DNA from: Ascaphus truei
Lineage: Eukaryota > Chordata > Amphibia > Anura > Ascaphidae
DNA: 64,000 nucleotides
Assembly (NCBI GenBank): GCA_036426205.1
Contig: CM071570.1
Coordinates: 5,885,562-5,949,561, forward strand
Direction of reading: 5' to 3'
A program made the translations under genes and the position numbers. Below are positions 12,180 to 23,652 of the stretch, in pieces; the stretch's first letter is position 1; every line of letters starts with the position of its first letter. The notes beneath the pieces are model-generated. The model did not search any database, was not told the DNA's origin, and saw only the letters and a list, made by a program, of their open reading frames with translations.

Positions 12180-12580
12180 CAACTTGGCAAATCTACTGGC
12201 AGCTATCCTGTATTTCAACTCAACTAAACTAAGGTACACGGTTTCTTTTGGTTTTGCCAATGCTCCTGAGCTCTTGCAACTTACCCCAATTCTGTTCTTT
12301 ATTGTGGTCTCATGTAAATATTACTCACTATCCACTACAAACTCCTCCCTCCTGGCCCACACCCAATTTACTCATACACCCTGGACTACTCAAAGCCTTG
12401 CATTATCTACAGATTGTTGGTGGAGAAATCTGAAAACCAGCACACCCAGCACCACCCGTTCTAATGGCAAACATCGCAGCCTCACAGGCCGCAAATAATT
12501 ACTCACATTTCTATTTATACTTTCGCGGGGGATGTTAAACTCAACCCAGGCCCTCCCTCTTCATGTCTTCCAGGTAAGGG
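12180..12580 (+). pseudogene. LINE 5' ORF region with NPGP (2A-like) motif
   Basis: Near 12525-12560 one frame reads AGDVKLNPGPPSSCLPG. GDVxxNPGP just upstream of the endonuclease is typical of L2/CR1-like LINE proteins, and some of these are known to be translational 2A-like sequences of the form DxExNPGP. Here the E is K. The matching endonuclease domain resumes at about 13670 after an inserted element, so this is the 5' half of one LINE copy. The rest of the segment is out of frame. Confidence 0.6.
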
Positions 12581-13478
12581 AGGCGCGCTCGTTCGTGAAT
12601 GATATATGAGAAGAGAGAGAGAAACCAAAAATAGTATAGTAGTAGAGACAATACTCTGTCTAATTAATGCTACAATGGTCTCACTCACAATAGACTTCTT
12701 CTATGCCATAGCATGTCAGAGATCCTTCTCTCTCTGACGGGAGCCCTTTAGTGAGGTCTTCGTTGGGGTGTGTAGTAAGTATAATACCCCTTCTGTTCTG
12801 TGTTGTTATTCCTCATATGGTGTGCCAATGGATGTAAAAGAGAGAGATATCGCAATAGTGTAATAACGTATAAATAGGATAGATTCTTGACAAAGCCTAA
12901 GTGAAACGCGTTGAATCGTTGATCCTGGGAGGACTGGAGATTGAAGGGACTGGCATTGCTGTTCTGAGCCTATCCGAGAAGCCACTTCCGCCCTGAGTCA
13001 GTTACATCACCGGAAGTAACGTATGCGGACGTGAATGCGGATGCATGCGGTGTACAGCAGATGGGAATACCAGACTACAAACCTCAACAGCCCTCTCCCA
13101 TGATATTTTTAACCTATTGAAATGTGAGTGTATTAATTTATCTGCTATTCTGTGCAATACACTATTTATACGTTATTACACCATTACGATATCTCTCTCT
13201 TTTACATCCATTGGCATACCGTATGAGGAATAACAACACAGAACAGAAGGGGTATTATACTTACTACACACCCCAACGAAGACCTCACTAAAGGGCTCCC
13301 GTCAGAGAGAGAAGGATCTCTGACATGCTATAACATAAAAGAAGTCTATTGTGAGTGAGACGATTGTAGCATTAATTAGACAGAGTATTGTCTCTACAAC
13401 TATACTATTTTTGGTTTCTCTCTCTCTTCTCATATATCATTCACGAACGAGCGCTCCTCCCTTACCTGGAAGACAAGA
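12564..13478. mobile_element. Inverted-repeat element inserted in the LINE
   Basis: The arms at about 12564-12885 and 13140-13478 are near-exact reverse complements, including GTCTTCCAGGTAAGGGAGG at the outer ends. The centre of about 250 bp holds a hammerhead-like motif at 12882-12917. The insert may continue to about 13675, since the LINE frame only resumes there after a T-rich tail. Inverted flanking repeats together with a ribozyme motif are known for Penelope-like elements. The family is inferred, because no coding region is left. Confidence 0.65.
12882..12917 (+). ncRNA. Hammerhead-like motif with perfect stem I
   Basis: GATTC (12882-12886) pairs perfectly with GAATC (12913-12917) as stem I. 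Between them lie TTGACAA (core, two changes from CUGANGA), a weak stem II region, GAAA (12903-12906), palindromic ACGCGT and T. The changed core suggests an inactive copy. Confidence 0.4.
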
Positions 13479-13669
13479 ATACTACTACTGGGACAGCGAA
13501 CAGTCCCATACAAGGGTGTAGAGCAGCCATTACTTCACTTATTATCACATTGTCACTTGCTTGAGGGTGATGGGTTTTTGCACTTATTGAAGTATTTTAT
13601 TTCACATTATATATATATAGGTATCACATTTCTTTATTGATTTGACACAGTTCACTTCTTATTTTTATT

Positions 13670-14480
13670 TTTAAGAAGCGCCCGGTCCATATTTTTCTTT
13701 GCCTCCCTTTTCATCTCTAACCCATACCCCTGAAAATACCACTTTCAAATTCCAAAAAGGGTTCTCTGTTGCTCGTATTAATATTAAAAGCCTGCTACCC
13801 ACACTGCATGAACTAAAGGCATAGTGCCTTTTGTATAAGCTCAAAGCCATAATTCTCACCGAAACATGGCTAACTCCTAAAACCCTTGATGTACAGTATT
13901 TATCTCCATTCATGGATAATCCATTTTTAGGAAAGATAGGGTAGAGAGGAGGAGGGGTGTTATTTTATATGGAAGACTCCTTACAATTTATGCTGCTAAA
14001 TTTCCCCCTATGCCAATCCTCTTTTAAAATCCTAGTTGGTAAAATGTGCCTCCACTTCTCTAAACCGATTCTTATTGTTTGCATCTACGGCCCCCCTAAA
14101 GCCCCACTATAATCCCTAACTGATATCACACGTTTTCTTGACTCAATTTCCTCTTTGAATGGGAAGAGTGAGCTGTTAGTTCTTGGGGATTTGAACCTTA
14201 ATTGGCTTGACCCTAAAAACAACAAAATCTAGACACAATTCAAGTCACTAAATTTAACACAACTATTTTCCCAACCCACATGGACAAACCTAAAATATGG
14301 CACCTATTCCTTGCTAGATTGATTCAATCTTCTTGTCCAAACAGAATTCAATCCTCTGCTATCCTTCCTGACATTTTCAGTGACCATGCAATCGGATACC
14401 GTGTAAGGAAAATCAAACCACCCAAAAAAGTCAAGCCCTAAAGTTCTACTCACTAAAACGTTTAAAAAATGTAACCCACA
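13670..14480 (+). pseudogene. L2-type LINE endonuclease fragment
   Basis: Readable residues include GFSVARINIKSLLPTLHELK, then LKAIILTETWLTP, the APE-type endonuclease motif with the catalytic ET. ILIVCIYGPP follows, and later ILPDIFSDHA, matching the (S/T)DH end of the domain. Many stops and frameshifts break it. It is the continuation of the LINE at 12180-12580. The region after 14480 has a T-rich stretch and no RT. Confidence 0.75.
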
Positions 14481-14706
14481 ACTACTGTATTTCTAGCTGA
14501 TCTTACCAAATTTATTTATTTATTTATAAAATATTTTACAAATGCCCTTTGTACAGAATCAAACTGATACCTGACCCCAATTCTGTGCTTGAGTATTTCG
14601 AGATAGAGTTCTTAAAACTCTGTGAATTAAAATCTGTTTAATTGATGATTTAAGATTATATCACTATTTTATTATTTATAAACTTTGTTAATCAAGACTG
14701 GATAGA

Positions 14707-15385
14707 TGTAAGGAATCCGCTCCGTGGTTTACTGGTTGCCTTACCTTGCAGACGTGTGCAGTCCTGGAGCACCTCTCCTGATGTTTGCTGCAGCCTGGAT
14801 TCACTCACCAAAGCAATACACACTCCCTCTGGTATCTACTGCAGCTGTGCAGCCTATCACTGCAACCTAGACTTGCATTCATTCATTGGAGCAGTACCTT
14901 CACACCCCCCTCCGGGGATTGGCCCGCTGGCCTTTAAGTATTGTCTTCCCATAATGCTCCCTGCCGAGCATAGTCCTAACTGGATGTCACTATCTGTTCT
15001 GCCACAAGCCCTCGCTTGTTCTTGTCCCTCATGCTGAAGCGGAGTATTCTCCTTGTTGTCTGCAGCTCCAGGTTTCCTAAGGCCGGCTGCTATATTCACG
15101 CAGCGGTCTGCTCCAGTCTCCTGTGTTGTAGCTGAGTACTCTTCTTGTTCACTTCAGCTCCTTGTTCCTGGGACAGGCTGCTATATTCACGCAGCGGTCC
15201 ACTCCTGTTCTCCTGTGCTGAAGCAGAGGTTTCGTCCCTGCGTCCTTCAGCCTCCTGGATTCCTGCACAGTAGCGGAGGTTTCCCTGTGTATCTTCAGCT
15301 TCCTGGTTCCTGGGGCCTACTCTTTCCCTAATCTAGAGAGGCCGTGTCCTGGTTCCTGCGCTGAGACAGAGGATTCCCTAGCCGG
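14707..15385 (+). mobile_element. 5' LTR, first 679 bp (split LTR, part 1)
   Basis: Starts TGTAAGGAATCCGC and matches the reverse complement of the LTR at 23653-24671 up to its position of about 650, then stops at CCTAGCCG. It is preceded by ATAGA at 14702-14706. The same ATAGA follows the other LTR end (TCTAT on the plus strand at 23648-23652). The missing 3' part of this LTR lies at 27706-28088 in the opposite orientation, broken at the same LTR position. Confidence 0.8.
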
Positions 15386-16523
15386 GCGGCGGGGGGGGGT
15401 GGAAACAACCACAGGGCAGTTCTATTGGACGACTTCAACACTGTTCAGAGTCCGTGCGCTGCAAATCGGTAGCGTGCAAATGTGACACTCAGTGACAAAA
15501 CGTTAGTATGTCTTTTGGACAACTGATGTGGCCCTTGTACCTTGAGTGAAGTGCTGCCAACTTCCCGGCATAGAACTCACAATCCCTAATATATGCATCT
15601 GATGTGTTCTGTACAGGGCCAACTAAGAATTGCTGTTCTTCAATATACATTAGATAAAGCAAGTACTTTCCTACTTTTTGTTGTGATGTAGAACTCTTCT
15701 GGTTGAGAGGTCTTTTCTATTTTGGATTTTTTGTGTAACACCCCCGAATAACAAGTAATAGACATGGCCCCCCCCAGCTAAGGACTATGAACCAAGGGAA
15801 AGGACATGAAGATTATAGGATACCCGTGAAGATTACGATATGTACAGGAGGTGTTAAAGAGAAACATTGAGCTATGGAACATACCCTTGCTGAAAAAGAA
15901 ACTGTCCAGGATATCTACCGGTGGAAGATCGGGCACCGGTAGAGAGCCTTCCAATCTAGGCAGACCCACAGCACGTACGTGAGAGACCCGGTTATGAACC
16001 AACAGAGGTAGGGTCGCGTGTTAACTAGGGGTCCGTGTGTTAGCTAGGGGTCCCTGAGCTGGAGTTTCAATCGAGTGGGAAGACACACCAGAGGGGGGGG
16101 ATGGACAGGGGGTCACAACCCAGAATACCAACATCACTTCAGTGTCCTTTTCATCATACACATCTACCATCTTTCATTTGCAAAGTACCAGGAGCAGCAC
16201 CTAGTACACACTTCGATCTCCAACGCTGTGCCGGCAACAACATGTGGACCATTAGTTATGCCATCTGGGCCCACCAGTATACTGAGTACTGTAAGAGACA
16301 CTGAAGGACAATTGCGCAGCAGTTTTTCACCTTTCCTCTCTATAAGATTGCCATACGTACTGGGTGGTGTGGTCCTCCGAATATGAGGGCCCCAGTATAT
16401 GGGTTTCTGTGGTTTCCAACATATATAAGTATTTTTTATCCAAAAGAATATGTCTCATCTCTCTCTGGCTCTACATAGATGGACATTAGTTGGACTCAGG
16501 CCCCCCCCCGCGAAATATCCACA

Positions 16524-16988
16524 TATTAAGAGTCAATCCCAGACGGGTTTTATTTTTCTTCATCTTTGTTTTCATTTTTTTTAAATACAGGATTGAACAA
16601 GGGTCTCCAGCAGCTGAACCCCATTAATTTTGGCTCTGAGGACCTCTGCATCCATAATAATTTACCTCTAAGGGGTGCTGGTATCATCCTACAACTTTCT
16701 GCAGATTTTCAGCTTCTCATCAACATGGACCAATAGAATCGCATGACATCACACGGCTTCCTTTGGCCCAGAGTGCCCAACAGCTTTAGCAATACCGACA
16801 TACAGTATAGTGAAACCCGAGTGACTACCGCATCCGCTACGAAGGTAAGTACCTAAAAAACCAAATCTGGAAACAGGGGGGTCCCGGAGTTGAATAATAA
16901 TGTGGTTCAGCTCTGGAGATCCTGTTTGGCAATCCTGTATTAAAAAATGAATGAAAAATAATCAAATGGCTGGGATTGCCTCTAATAA
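16524..16988. mobile_element. Foldback MITE (left-arm copy)
   Basis: TIRs of roughly 90-100 bp, reading ATTAAGAGTCAATCCCAG at the left and its relative CTGGGATTGCCTCTAAT at the right. A second inverted pair (CAGGATTG, then GCTGAACC) lies further in. Non-coding. The right-arm copy is at 34846-35297. Confidence 0.65.
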
Positions 16989-17362
16989 TATATCTATTGG
17001 AAATAAGGAGGGGATACCATTGGTGTTATTGCTAATTATAATATTTTTCATAAACGTTACCAAAAAAATACAACCTAATCCAACCCAAAACGGTTTGGCC
17101 TAGTTCCCCCTCAATCTTTTAATTATAAACATCCCACCCTTTTGTTAATTCCACCTGTTTACTGTATTAACTCTATATACTGTAAGTCCTTAAGTGCTGC
17201 TACTCTGAGTTTCTTCCCATTCATTAGGAATGTGAAGGCAGACCATCGGATAGGATCCTTGGAGGAACTCTATGCAGGTGTCGAATTGGTATCCTGGGCA
17301 ACATTTAGGTATATACCGCCTCCTTTTTGGGCACGTGTACAGTCACATTACAACATAAACCC

Positions 17363-17398
17363 CTGATGAAGAGGTACTTCCTTCGAAACGCGTAGGAG
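17363..17398 (+). ncRNA. Hammerhead-like motif (left-arm copy)
   Basis: CTGATGA (17363-17369), a stem II hairpin region, GAAA (17385-17388), palindromic ACGCGT (17388-17393) and A as the cleavage-site base. Core strands are intact. Stem I has only two clear G-C pairs. The right-arm copy has a perfect GAGG/CCTC stem II. Confidence 0.5.
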
Positions 17399-17589
17399 TA
17401 GCTCTTGATGGCGCCGCTTATTCTGAGGCATCACTTGTTGCAGATCTGTGCAGGCCTAATAGCAGTCCCTGGGGGAGTGACACATGACGCATTCACGGTG
17501 TGCAGAAGGACAGAGGACTCTTTTCACACACACCACCACGATGGATAACAGGGTGTAGCACCTGCCAGTTTTAATACTGAATATGTATA

Positions 17590-17915
17590 TACGTCTTGTC
17601 TATATCTAAGATAGCGACAATAAGTACTACGCTTCACCGCAGTAATACACGTGATAATCATATCTAACAAATAACACATAATGGAAGAAGCGCTTCAGAA
17701 CATAAAGTAACTTTCGGAAGAGATATCCTGCCCGAAGAGCTATACAATCTAATTGGTAGGTATGAAGATGGTAGCAGAAGCTTACAGGACACGTTCTGGT
17801 AATTGTGTCTGCAGGAGGCCAAGGTTTATTATGAGGTGTATAGTGTCAGCCACGGAGTTCTCTATACCTATTCTTCGGCTAAGCAGGTGTGAATACTTGA
17901 CTTCAATGTCATTCA
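17590..17915 (-). mobile_element. L2-type LINE 3' end (left-arm copy)
   Basis: On the minus strand it contains TAGATTGTATAGCTC, GTGTATTACTGCGGTGAAGC and a terminal GCTAT/ATAGAC stretch, the 3' UTR of an L2-type LINE also seen at 33960-34260 and 49315-49532. Confidence 0.65.
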
Positions 17916-17929
17916 ATGTCAGTGGTATT

Positions 17930-18275
17930 TAATCAACTTCTTTGTGTTAGTAAAGATGACTACACTCGTGCACCCTGTTTTTTTTTCTGCAGGACCCTAA
18001 AACCTTTTTTACGGAAGGAAATAATACTTATCAGAGAAAGGGATGTGTTTAGTAAAGGAGGCCATGAAGCTGAGAAGTACTTTACTCTGGTCTGGGTTAA
18101 TGAAGGAAGGGAGTTACAAATGCGTAGGCTAGACATACATGAAGGCTATCCCTTAATATGAAAGGAAGCCAAGGATCAAATACGTTGGGTTTGAGATTTT
18201 ACAATATATATGATATAGGCAGACAAGTGTGCCAAGTGGATCTTTCTGCCATCAATTTTCTATGTTTTTATGTTA
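17930..18275 (-). repeat. Dispersed repeat typical of amphibian genomes (left-arm copy)
   Basis: On the minus strand it carries ACATAGAAAATTGATGGC, TCCACTTGG and GTCTGCCTAT, then a decayed coding-like tail. I associate this signature with a high-copy amphibian repeat. Its exact class is not certain. Confidence 0.5.
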
Positions 18276-18299
18276 CAAATTGTGGCACATGACAAATCA

Positions 18300-19570
18300 T
18301 AAAAAACATTTATGTGTCCTCTGTCAATGTGGGATATAGGAGCTTTGGACAAGTTTAAAAACTATGGACCATATGAAGTGCCAACAAAGGGTCGACCAAA
18401 GGGGTCCTATCAACCCCATCTCCTACTTCTTCGGCCAGTGGCCAGTACTGGAAGCTCAGGTAAGCTCAGTACGAAGAGAGAACCCGTTCCCTAGCTCCAG
18501 ATGTGTTTATTCTGAAAGTAACACATTGATGGATTCTTCCTAAGGGCACTTATTAAAAAGTAATGTCTGCCATCTCTCCCTCCTCGTCATCGTTGGTTGA
18601 ATGCGTCCAACATTTGATCATTCTTGAATGAATTACAATATTCAAATATTACTTCTGGGAATATTCTGATTTTTTTATAGAATCTCTTTCCATTTGTCAA
18701 ATTTTCAAATATTGTCTATTTTAAAAGGGAAAAAAATCTTAAACATTTTGATAGCCACAAATTTCTACATTTTCATCTTTTTTATTTTTTTTTTACAATG
18801 TTGGTCTCACAATATTTCCAGTTTTAGAATTGTTCAACTAACTGCATTAACAAATAATAGACAAAAACACTTGTTGCCACTTTTAAAACTCCAACAAATT
18901 TACTTCTAAGCAACAAAAGGTGGACAAAGGGCCATATTCAAGACTAATATATATCATATGGGCCAAGTAATTTGCACCATTTCTATATTCACAAACACGT
19001 TGCATGTTGTCAAACCCGGGCGCCAAACAGCTTTTCTTTCTTTCCCCCCCCCCCCCCCCTAAAACTAAAGAAGCCGACTGGGACCCTGGCCAGCTCTAGC
19101 TCATCCTCCACGAGGCGCGATACAATCCCTGCTCCATTCAATCCCCCTGACTAACTGGAAGTCGGCGAACCAGAAGTGTCGACACTGAGAGCCGCCTGAT
19201 CTCAGGCGGCAGTGAGAGCGCTGTGTTCACAAACACCATTCATTGTTGTAACATGCCTATATTTTTTCTGACACTGTGCAAGTGTTCATTTTTAAATACT
19301 TTTTGTATGAAATCATCCTGGTACAGTTCCAACTACTGTATGTTCTCTTTCTTTTTTATATTGAAATCTTCACACCACATAAGAAGAAAGACAAATTGGA
19401 TATAGGATTTATATGTCCAAGTGATTCCAGGATCATTTCCTAACCCATTCTAAGATTCCTTGGAAATACTTACCAAACCTATTTGGAAACTGCTGGTGTT
19501 ATATGTAAAAACATGTTGAGCCCCCATTCTAAAGGATTATCATCGGGTGGTCCACACCCGCGGGGAATAT
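18300..19570. other. AT-rich arm sequence, no gene seen
   Basis: Contains a C run near 19044-19059 and a palindrome around 19193-19211 (GCCGCCTGA / TCAGGCGGC). No coding motif. Confidence 0.4.
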
Positions 19571-19575
19571 ATTGC

Positions 19576-20045
19576 TGTAACAGGGGACTTATCCCTGTTC
19601 AGTAATTGCCTTTAATCTAGCAGTGTGGTAGTTAATTACTAAACACACACCTGCCTGATTAGATTGTTTACAAAAGCCCTGCCTTTGAGACAGGAGTGAC
19701 TCCTTAGCTCTGACTGAAAGCTGACCTTTGGAGCTGACCAGTCTTGAGCTCTACAACACAGAGCTGATTTCAAGACACAGGGAAAACTACTACACCTGAA
19801 GCTGAACCAGGAAGTGAGAAGATTTCCCTCCAAAGAAACAGATAAGACTTTTATTCTAAAGAGACTGCTTATATCTGCTTATTTTTTCATGCTTAAGTGT
19901 TTTGGGGGTGCGAGAACTGCTAACTAATGGAGATGTGAACTAATTGCATAGGATTTCACTAGAAATACTCCCAAGTGAATGGAGAGCTTTGTTCCCCCCC
20001 ACTGTGTTGTTGATAATTTCCTGATGAAAAGGAACAGGCACATAA
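19576..20045 (+). mobile_element. LTR-like repeat (left-arm copy)
   Basis: Starts TGTAACAGGGGAC and contains AGTTAATTACTAAAC and a promoter-like region. It is repeated in the right arm at about 31865-32340. No target-site duplication was found, so the borders are uncertain. Confidence 0.4.
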
Positions 20046-20365
20046 AGCTATTATAATTTCACATTATAAAGCCTCCTAATTGTACCTCTGTGAACGTCCT
20101 CTACAATTACACTCTGTTGTATCTTTGTGTTTTTTCAATATTTGGTGACATCTGTTCTCCCCAATCTTTGCAACAGGTTCTACAAGAGAATTCTGACCAT
20201 TCCCACCAGGGTTTTGAGCTGATTTTTTACCTTTATTTTCGCACTATTAAAATTTAATGCGCAACAACACTTAGCACGTATATCACCATATTAAATTTTG
20301 TTTTTCACATTGGTTTTTATATTTCACATATTTTTTTTGCACTGAATACTTGCACTTTCTATTAT

Positions 20366-21164
20366 TGTAACAACGTGCCACCACAAACCGGGAGATTGGA
20401 CTGCAGGGCTTGAGGGGTGATGGGAATCACACCGACCTTAGACCACGAAGGCGGTTCTGGATTGCGAATCCGTAGTCATCTGCAGGGTCCAGGGTTGTAG
20501 AGGCCGGTCAATCCATTGACACCCAGGGTCAGGGTTGGAGATGGTAGGTTAGTCGAGTCCAGGCTGGAGTTTGGCAAAAGGAAGTCAAGACACACTGCTA
20601 GTCAGACATAACAACTGAAGCGTGGGAATGGCATCTGCATGAGGAGCGGTAGCGGCCCATGATAAGGTCTCTCTGCCTGGGTTGAATGCAGCAGTCCAGG
20701 AACAGGGTAAGGCTGGTACAGAGGAATCGCCTCACTTCGCACAGAACCAGAATAGCAGACCCTCTACTTTGGGTGATGCAGCATGTCTCTGGAACAAGGC
20801 AAGACTAGCACTGGGGATCCATTGCTTCAGTACAGGAGCCAAGAAGCAGACCTCTGCATGGGGTTGAATGCAGCATGTCTCTGGACCAAGGCAAGACTAC
20901 AAAGTAAGCTTGTGGAAAACACAGTACATCCAAGTGAACCTTGGGTTTGCTCAGCTGAGTCAAAGGAAGGCCAGTATAGAAGGAGCAATAGCCAATCCAA
21001 AGACGATGTGGTGGGAATTCCTCCAATGCCAGAGAGCAGAGAGACAGAGCTGCAGTGATTGCAAGCACAGGTGATAGTGCTTCAGATCCAAGTGAGTTCG
21101 TTCTAAGACCTCACCAACTCTGGCAGAGTGGCTCCAGGCAAACACCAGGAACGGATTCCTTACA
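20366..21164 (-). mobile_element. Solo LTR, 799 bp, TSD ATTAT (left-arm copy)
   Basis: Plus strand begins TGTAACA and ends CTTACA, so on the minus strand it reads TGTAAGGAATCCG to TGTTACA. Flanks 20361-20365 and 21165-21169 are both ATTAT. It shares its first 13 bases with the split LTR family but has a different 3' end. The right-arm copy is at 30724-31534. Confidence 0.85.
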
Positions 21165-21339
21165 ATTATATTGTTTTGTTAGACTTCTAATTAATAAGCA
21201 CTTGAACTCCTTAAGGAGTGCCCTTTACACTCTTTTTCTGCACATAACTATAACAAAATACCTTGAGAAATGCGCCTCACACAGAGGCTTGCGTTCTGGA
21301 AATTCCTGTTCCCAGTTCTTTCCTTAAATCCACTAGCCA

Positions 21340-22400
21340 GGATTTTTAAGGTTGTTATCCTGCTTTCACAACAATTGCATGTACTTATTGGCCTGGGCTG
21401 TGTGGAGTACACAGAGGACTTCATCTCCCCGCGAACTTTAGGTTTGGCTGGTTACAACAAAGCAAATGTTTATTTATTTTTGGATAACGTCCTGTGAGCA
21501 CGGTGCGTATTCCCCTGTGTTTTGCTGCTACATTTGCAGAATAGTCCTGGAATATCAGGAGTTGGCTGCCTTTGTGGCTTTTGCTTCTCTTTTTGCCTGT
21601 AAACAAATTTTTAATTTGGTCAGTGAAAATCATCAATTAATACAGGAGCCCCCGCTGATATGGTGGGTTCCGTTCTATGGACCCGCCCAACAACAAAATC
21701 AGTGGAAAGCGAACCGGCGTTTTCCGCGACGGCTCGACTGCGCAGACCTACAATCCTCCGTTCTGCGCATCAGGCGCGACCTCAGCAGCCCCCGTTCTGC
21801 AGCAAGCACGACCTTGGCACCCCATATTCTGCGCAGACTGGCGCCGCCCTTCTCGGTACCGCTGTAGGTGAAGGAACGCCGAAAATCGGGACGCCGCAAA
21901 GCAGGGCCCTTCTGTATTACTGGCGCTCTGTGCATTTTTTTTTCTCGCTGGATTTGAGTTGTCGGGTTTCCCTGTGGGCAAAATCGTGAATCCTTTCCAC
22001 CATCAGGGGCGAAGGAGAATGGGTTTTCAAATTTGTTCCGGAGCCGCTAGTTATCAGGTCCCACAGATCTTTCCCTTCATGTTTCAAGATGCCAATTATT
22101 CGCAGTTGTTCTATCTATTCCTCAGTTTAATCATCGAGGACGTTTGCAAGATTTTCGAGATCTTTATCCGATTGTAGGCTAGATTCATCAGATTTTCGCA
22201 TCCTTCAGTGCGATTTTCCACTTTCTCTCTTGCGATCCTTTGGGTTTGTAATTTATTTCAGCGACGGCAGAAATCAGCTGTCACCGGTATAATGGTTGCA
22301 AGTTTTACCTTTTCCGGCGAGCCGGGGGTGCCATCGTTTCCATGGCTGCTTTTACTGTGTCTTCTGCGCTCTGTTATAAGAAAGGAGGATGATGTCCTCC
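21340..22400 (-). pseudogene. L1-type LINE ORF1 fragment (left-arm copy)
   Basis: ORF1 of L1 elements encodes an RNA-binding chaperone with a coiled coil, an RRM and a C-terminal domain. On the minus strand this copy has a coiled-coil-like part, an RRM-region stretch, and after the inserted MITE the C-terminal QLLIFQDYSANVAAK, close to the LxxFxDxS motif of L1 ORF1p. Stops and frameshifts are frequent. The right-arm copy at 29560-30540 reads better. Confidence 0.7.
21643..21914. mobile_element. Tigger-like MITE (left-arm copy), TA TSD
   Basis: Flanked by TA at 21641-21642 and 21915-21916. Ends are CAGGAGCCCC and GGGCCCTTCTG, an imperfect TIR pair. The inside has the CCGTTCTATGGACCCGCC and GAAAGCG words seen in the copy at 63473-63771. 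It interrupts an L1 ORF1 fragment. Confidence 0.75.
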
Positions 22401-23194
22401 GCACACGTAACTCAAGTCATTTGCAGATATATGAAAGTACAAGAAAAGCAGTGTATTAATGAAACAAATTAACTCATTGTGTTGTTCAATTACTGGAAAC
22501 TGATGTATTCAACGAAAGAAACTTGTTGTTCCAATCTCATTAAAGCTTTCCAAAATTCACCTCACCTAAAATTGACTCTTTTTAAACCAAATAGATTGCA
22601 ATGCCAACTTGATTTTATATAGAGGCAATACCAACAGGTGGTGTTAATGGTTAACTTCAGAATTAATTGGTTAATAGGGTAAAGGATATATATATATAGG
22701 CAGCTTTCACCTGATCTTATACCTCTAATCCCCCGTGTTCCAATGGCAGCAGAACGAATTATTGGTGTGTTTGCTCGTCACTCAGATGGAACTCAGAGTA
22801 TTTTCTTATTGGATTAGGATATTAGCTTAACAAAGATTGGAGAAAATCATGGTCCATAACTTTTAATAATGGAAACGGTTAAAAACAGTAATGGACTCAC
22901 AGAACACATTGCTTGGGGGGTCCGCGTTGTGGATAGCTCTTCCCATCTTTCATTGACAGCCCTCTGCCCCCGCCCCTTGCCCAGTCTGCCAGGCTCTGCT
23001 CTCAATGACGAGATCCACAGCCTCTCTTGTCTCCAGCTTGTGCACAGCTTAGGAGAGACAAGAAAGCAGTGATGTCTGCAGGTGTGGTGTCTGTGTCCTG
23101 CTCCCGCAATCGCTCACACAGGCCCTGCCGGTTTCCGATTGACCAAGGGATCAAAAACGCACACACTCCAACTACGGTGGTCTGTAACGCTCAA

Positions 23195-23232
23195 TCCAAC
23201 GCGTTTTGCTATGATGATTCGTCAGGATTTTG
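23195..23232 (-). ncRNA. Hammerhead-like motif (left-arm copy)
   Basis: Minus strand: CTGACGA (23225-23219), CAAA in place of GAAA, and ACGCGT (23204-23199). The stem I partner has lost one C compared with the right-arm copy at 28681. Confidence 0.35.
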
Positions 23233-23652
23233 GCTCTCTTGGTTCTAAATAGCTTTAAAATAGCTCTAAGTACAGGGGATTGGTTGACTAAATTTTTTTT
23301 TAAAAATTTACGGCAATTTGCAATAGCAGATTCAATTATTACACACTAATAAATTAATAATACATTACTAAACATTTATTCAATGTTCACACATCGGCAT
23401 ATCAGTAATGTCTATTAATATTGTTATTAAATTAATTGAACTATAATAAATGTTAAAATACATTAATCACACTGGAAAGTGAATACATGCTCCATGCATT
23501 TGTTTATAACCACTCTCAACACGTAATCCTTTATATAATTAGTAGATATTTTTGAGTCAACGGATTTTATTCAAATTCAAATGTAAAATTGACATTGAGT
23601 GATAAACTAACATTCTCGTATAAAATTGAAATAAAAATAAATAATGCTCTAT

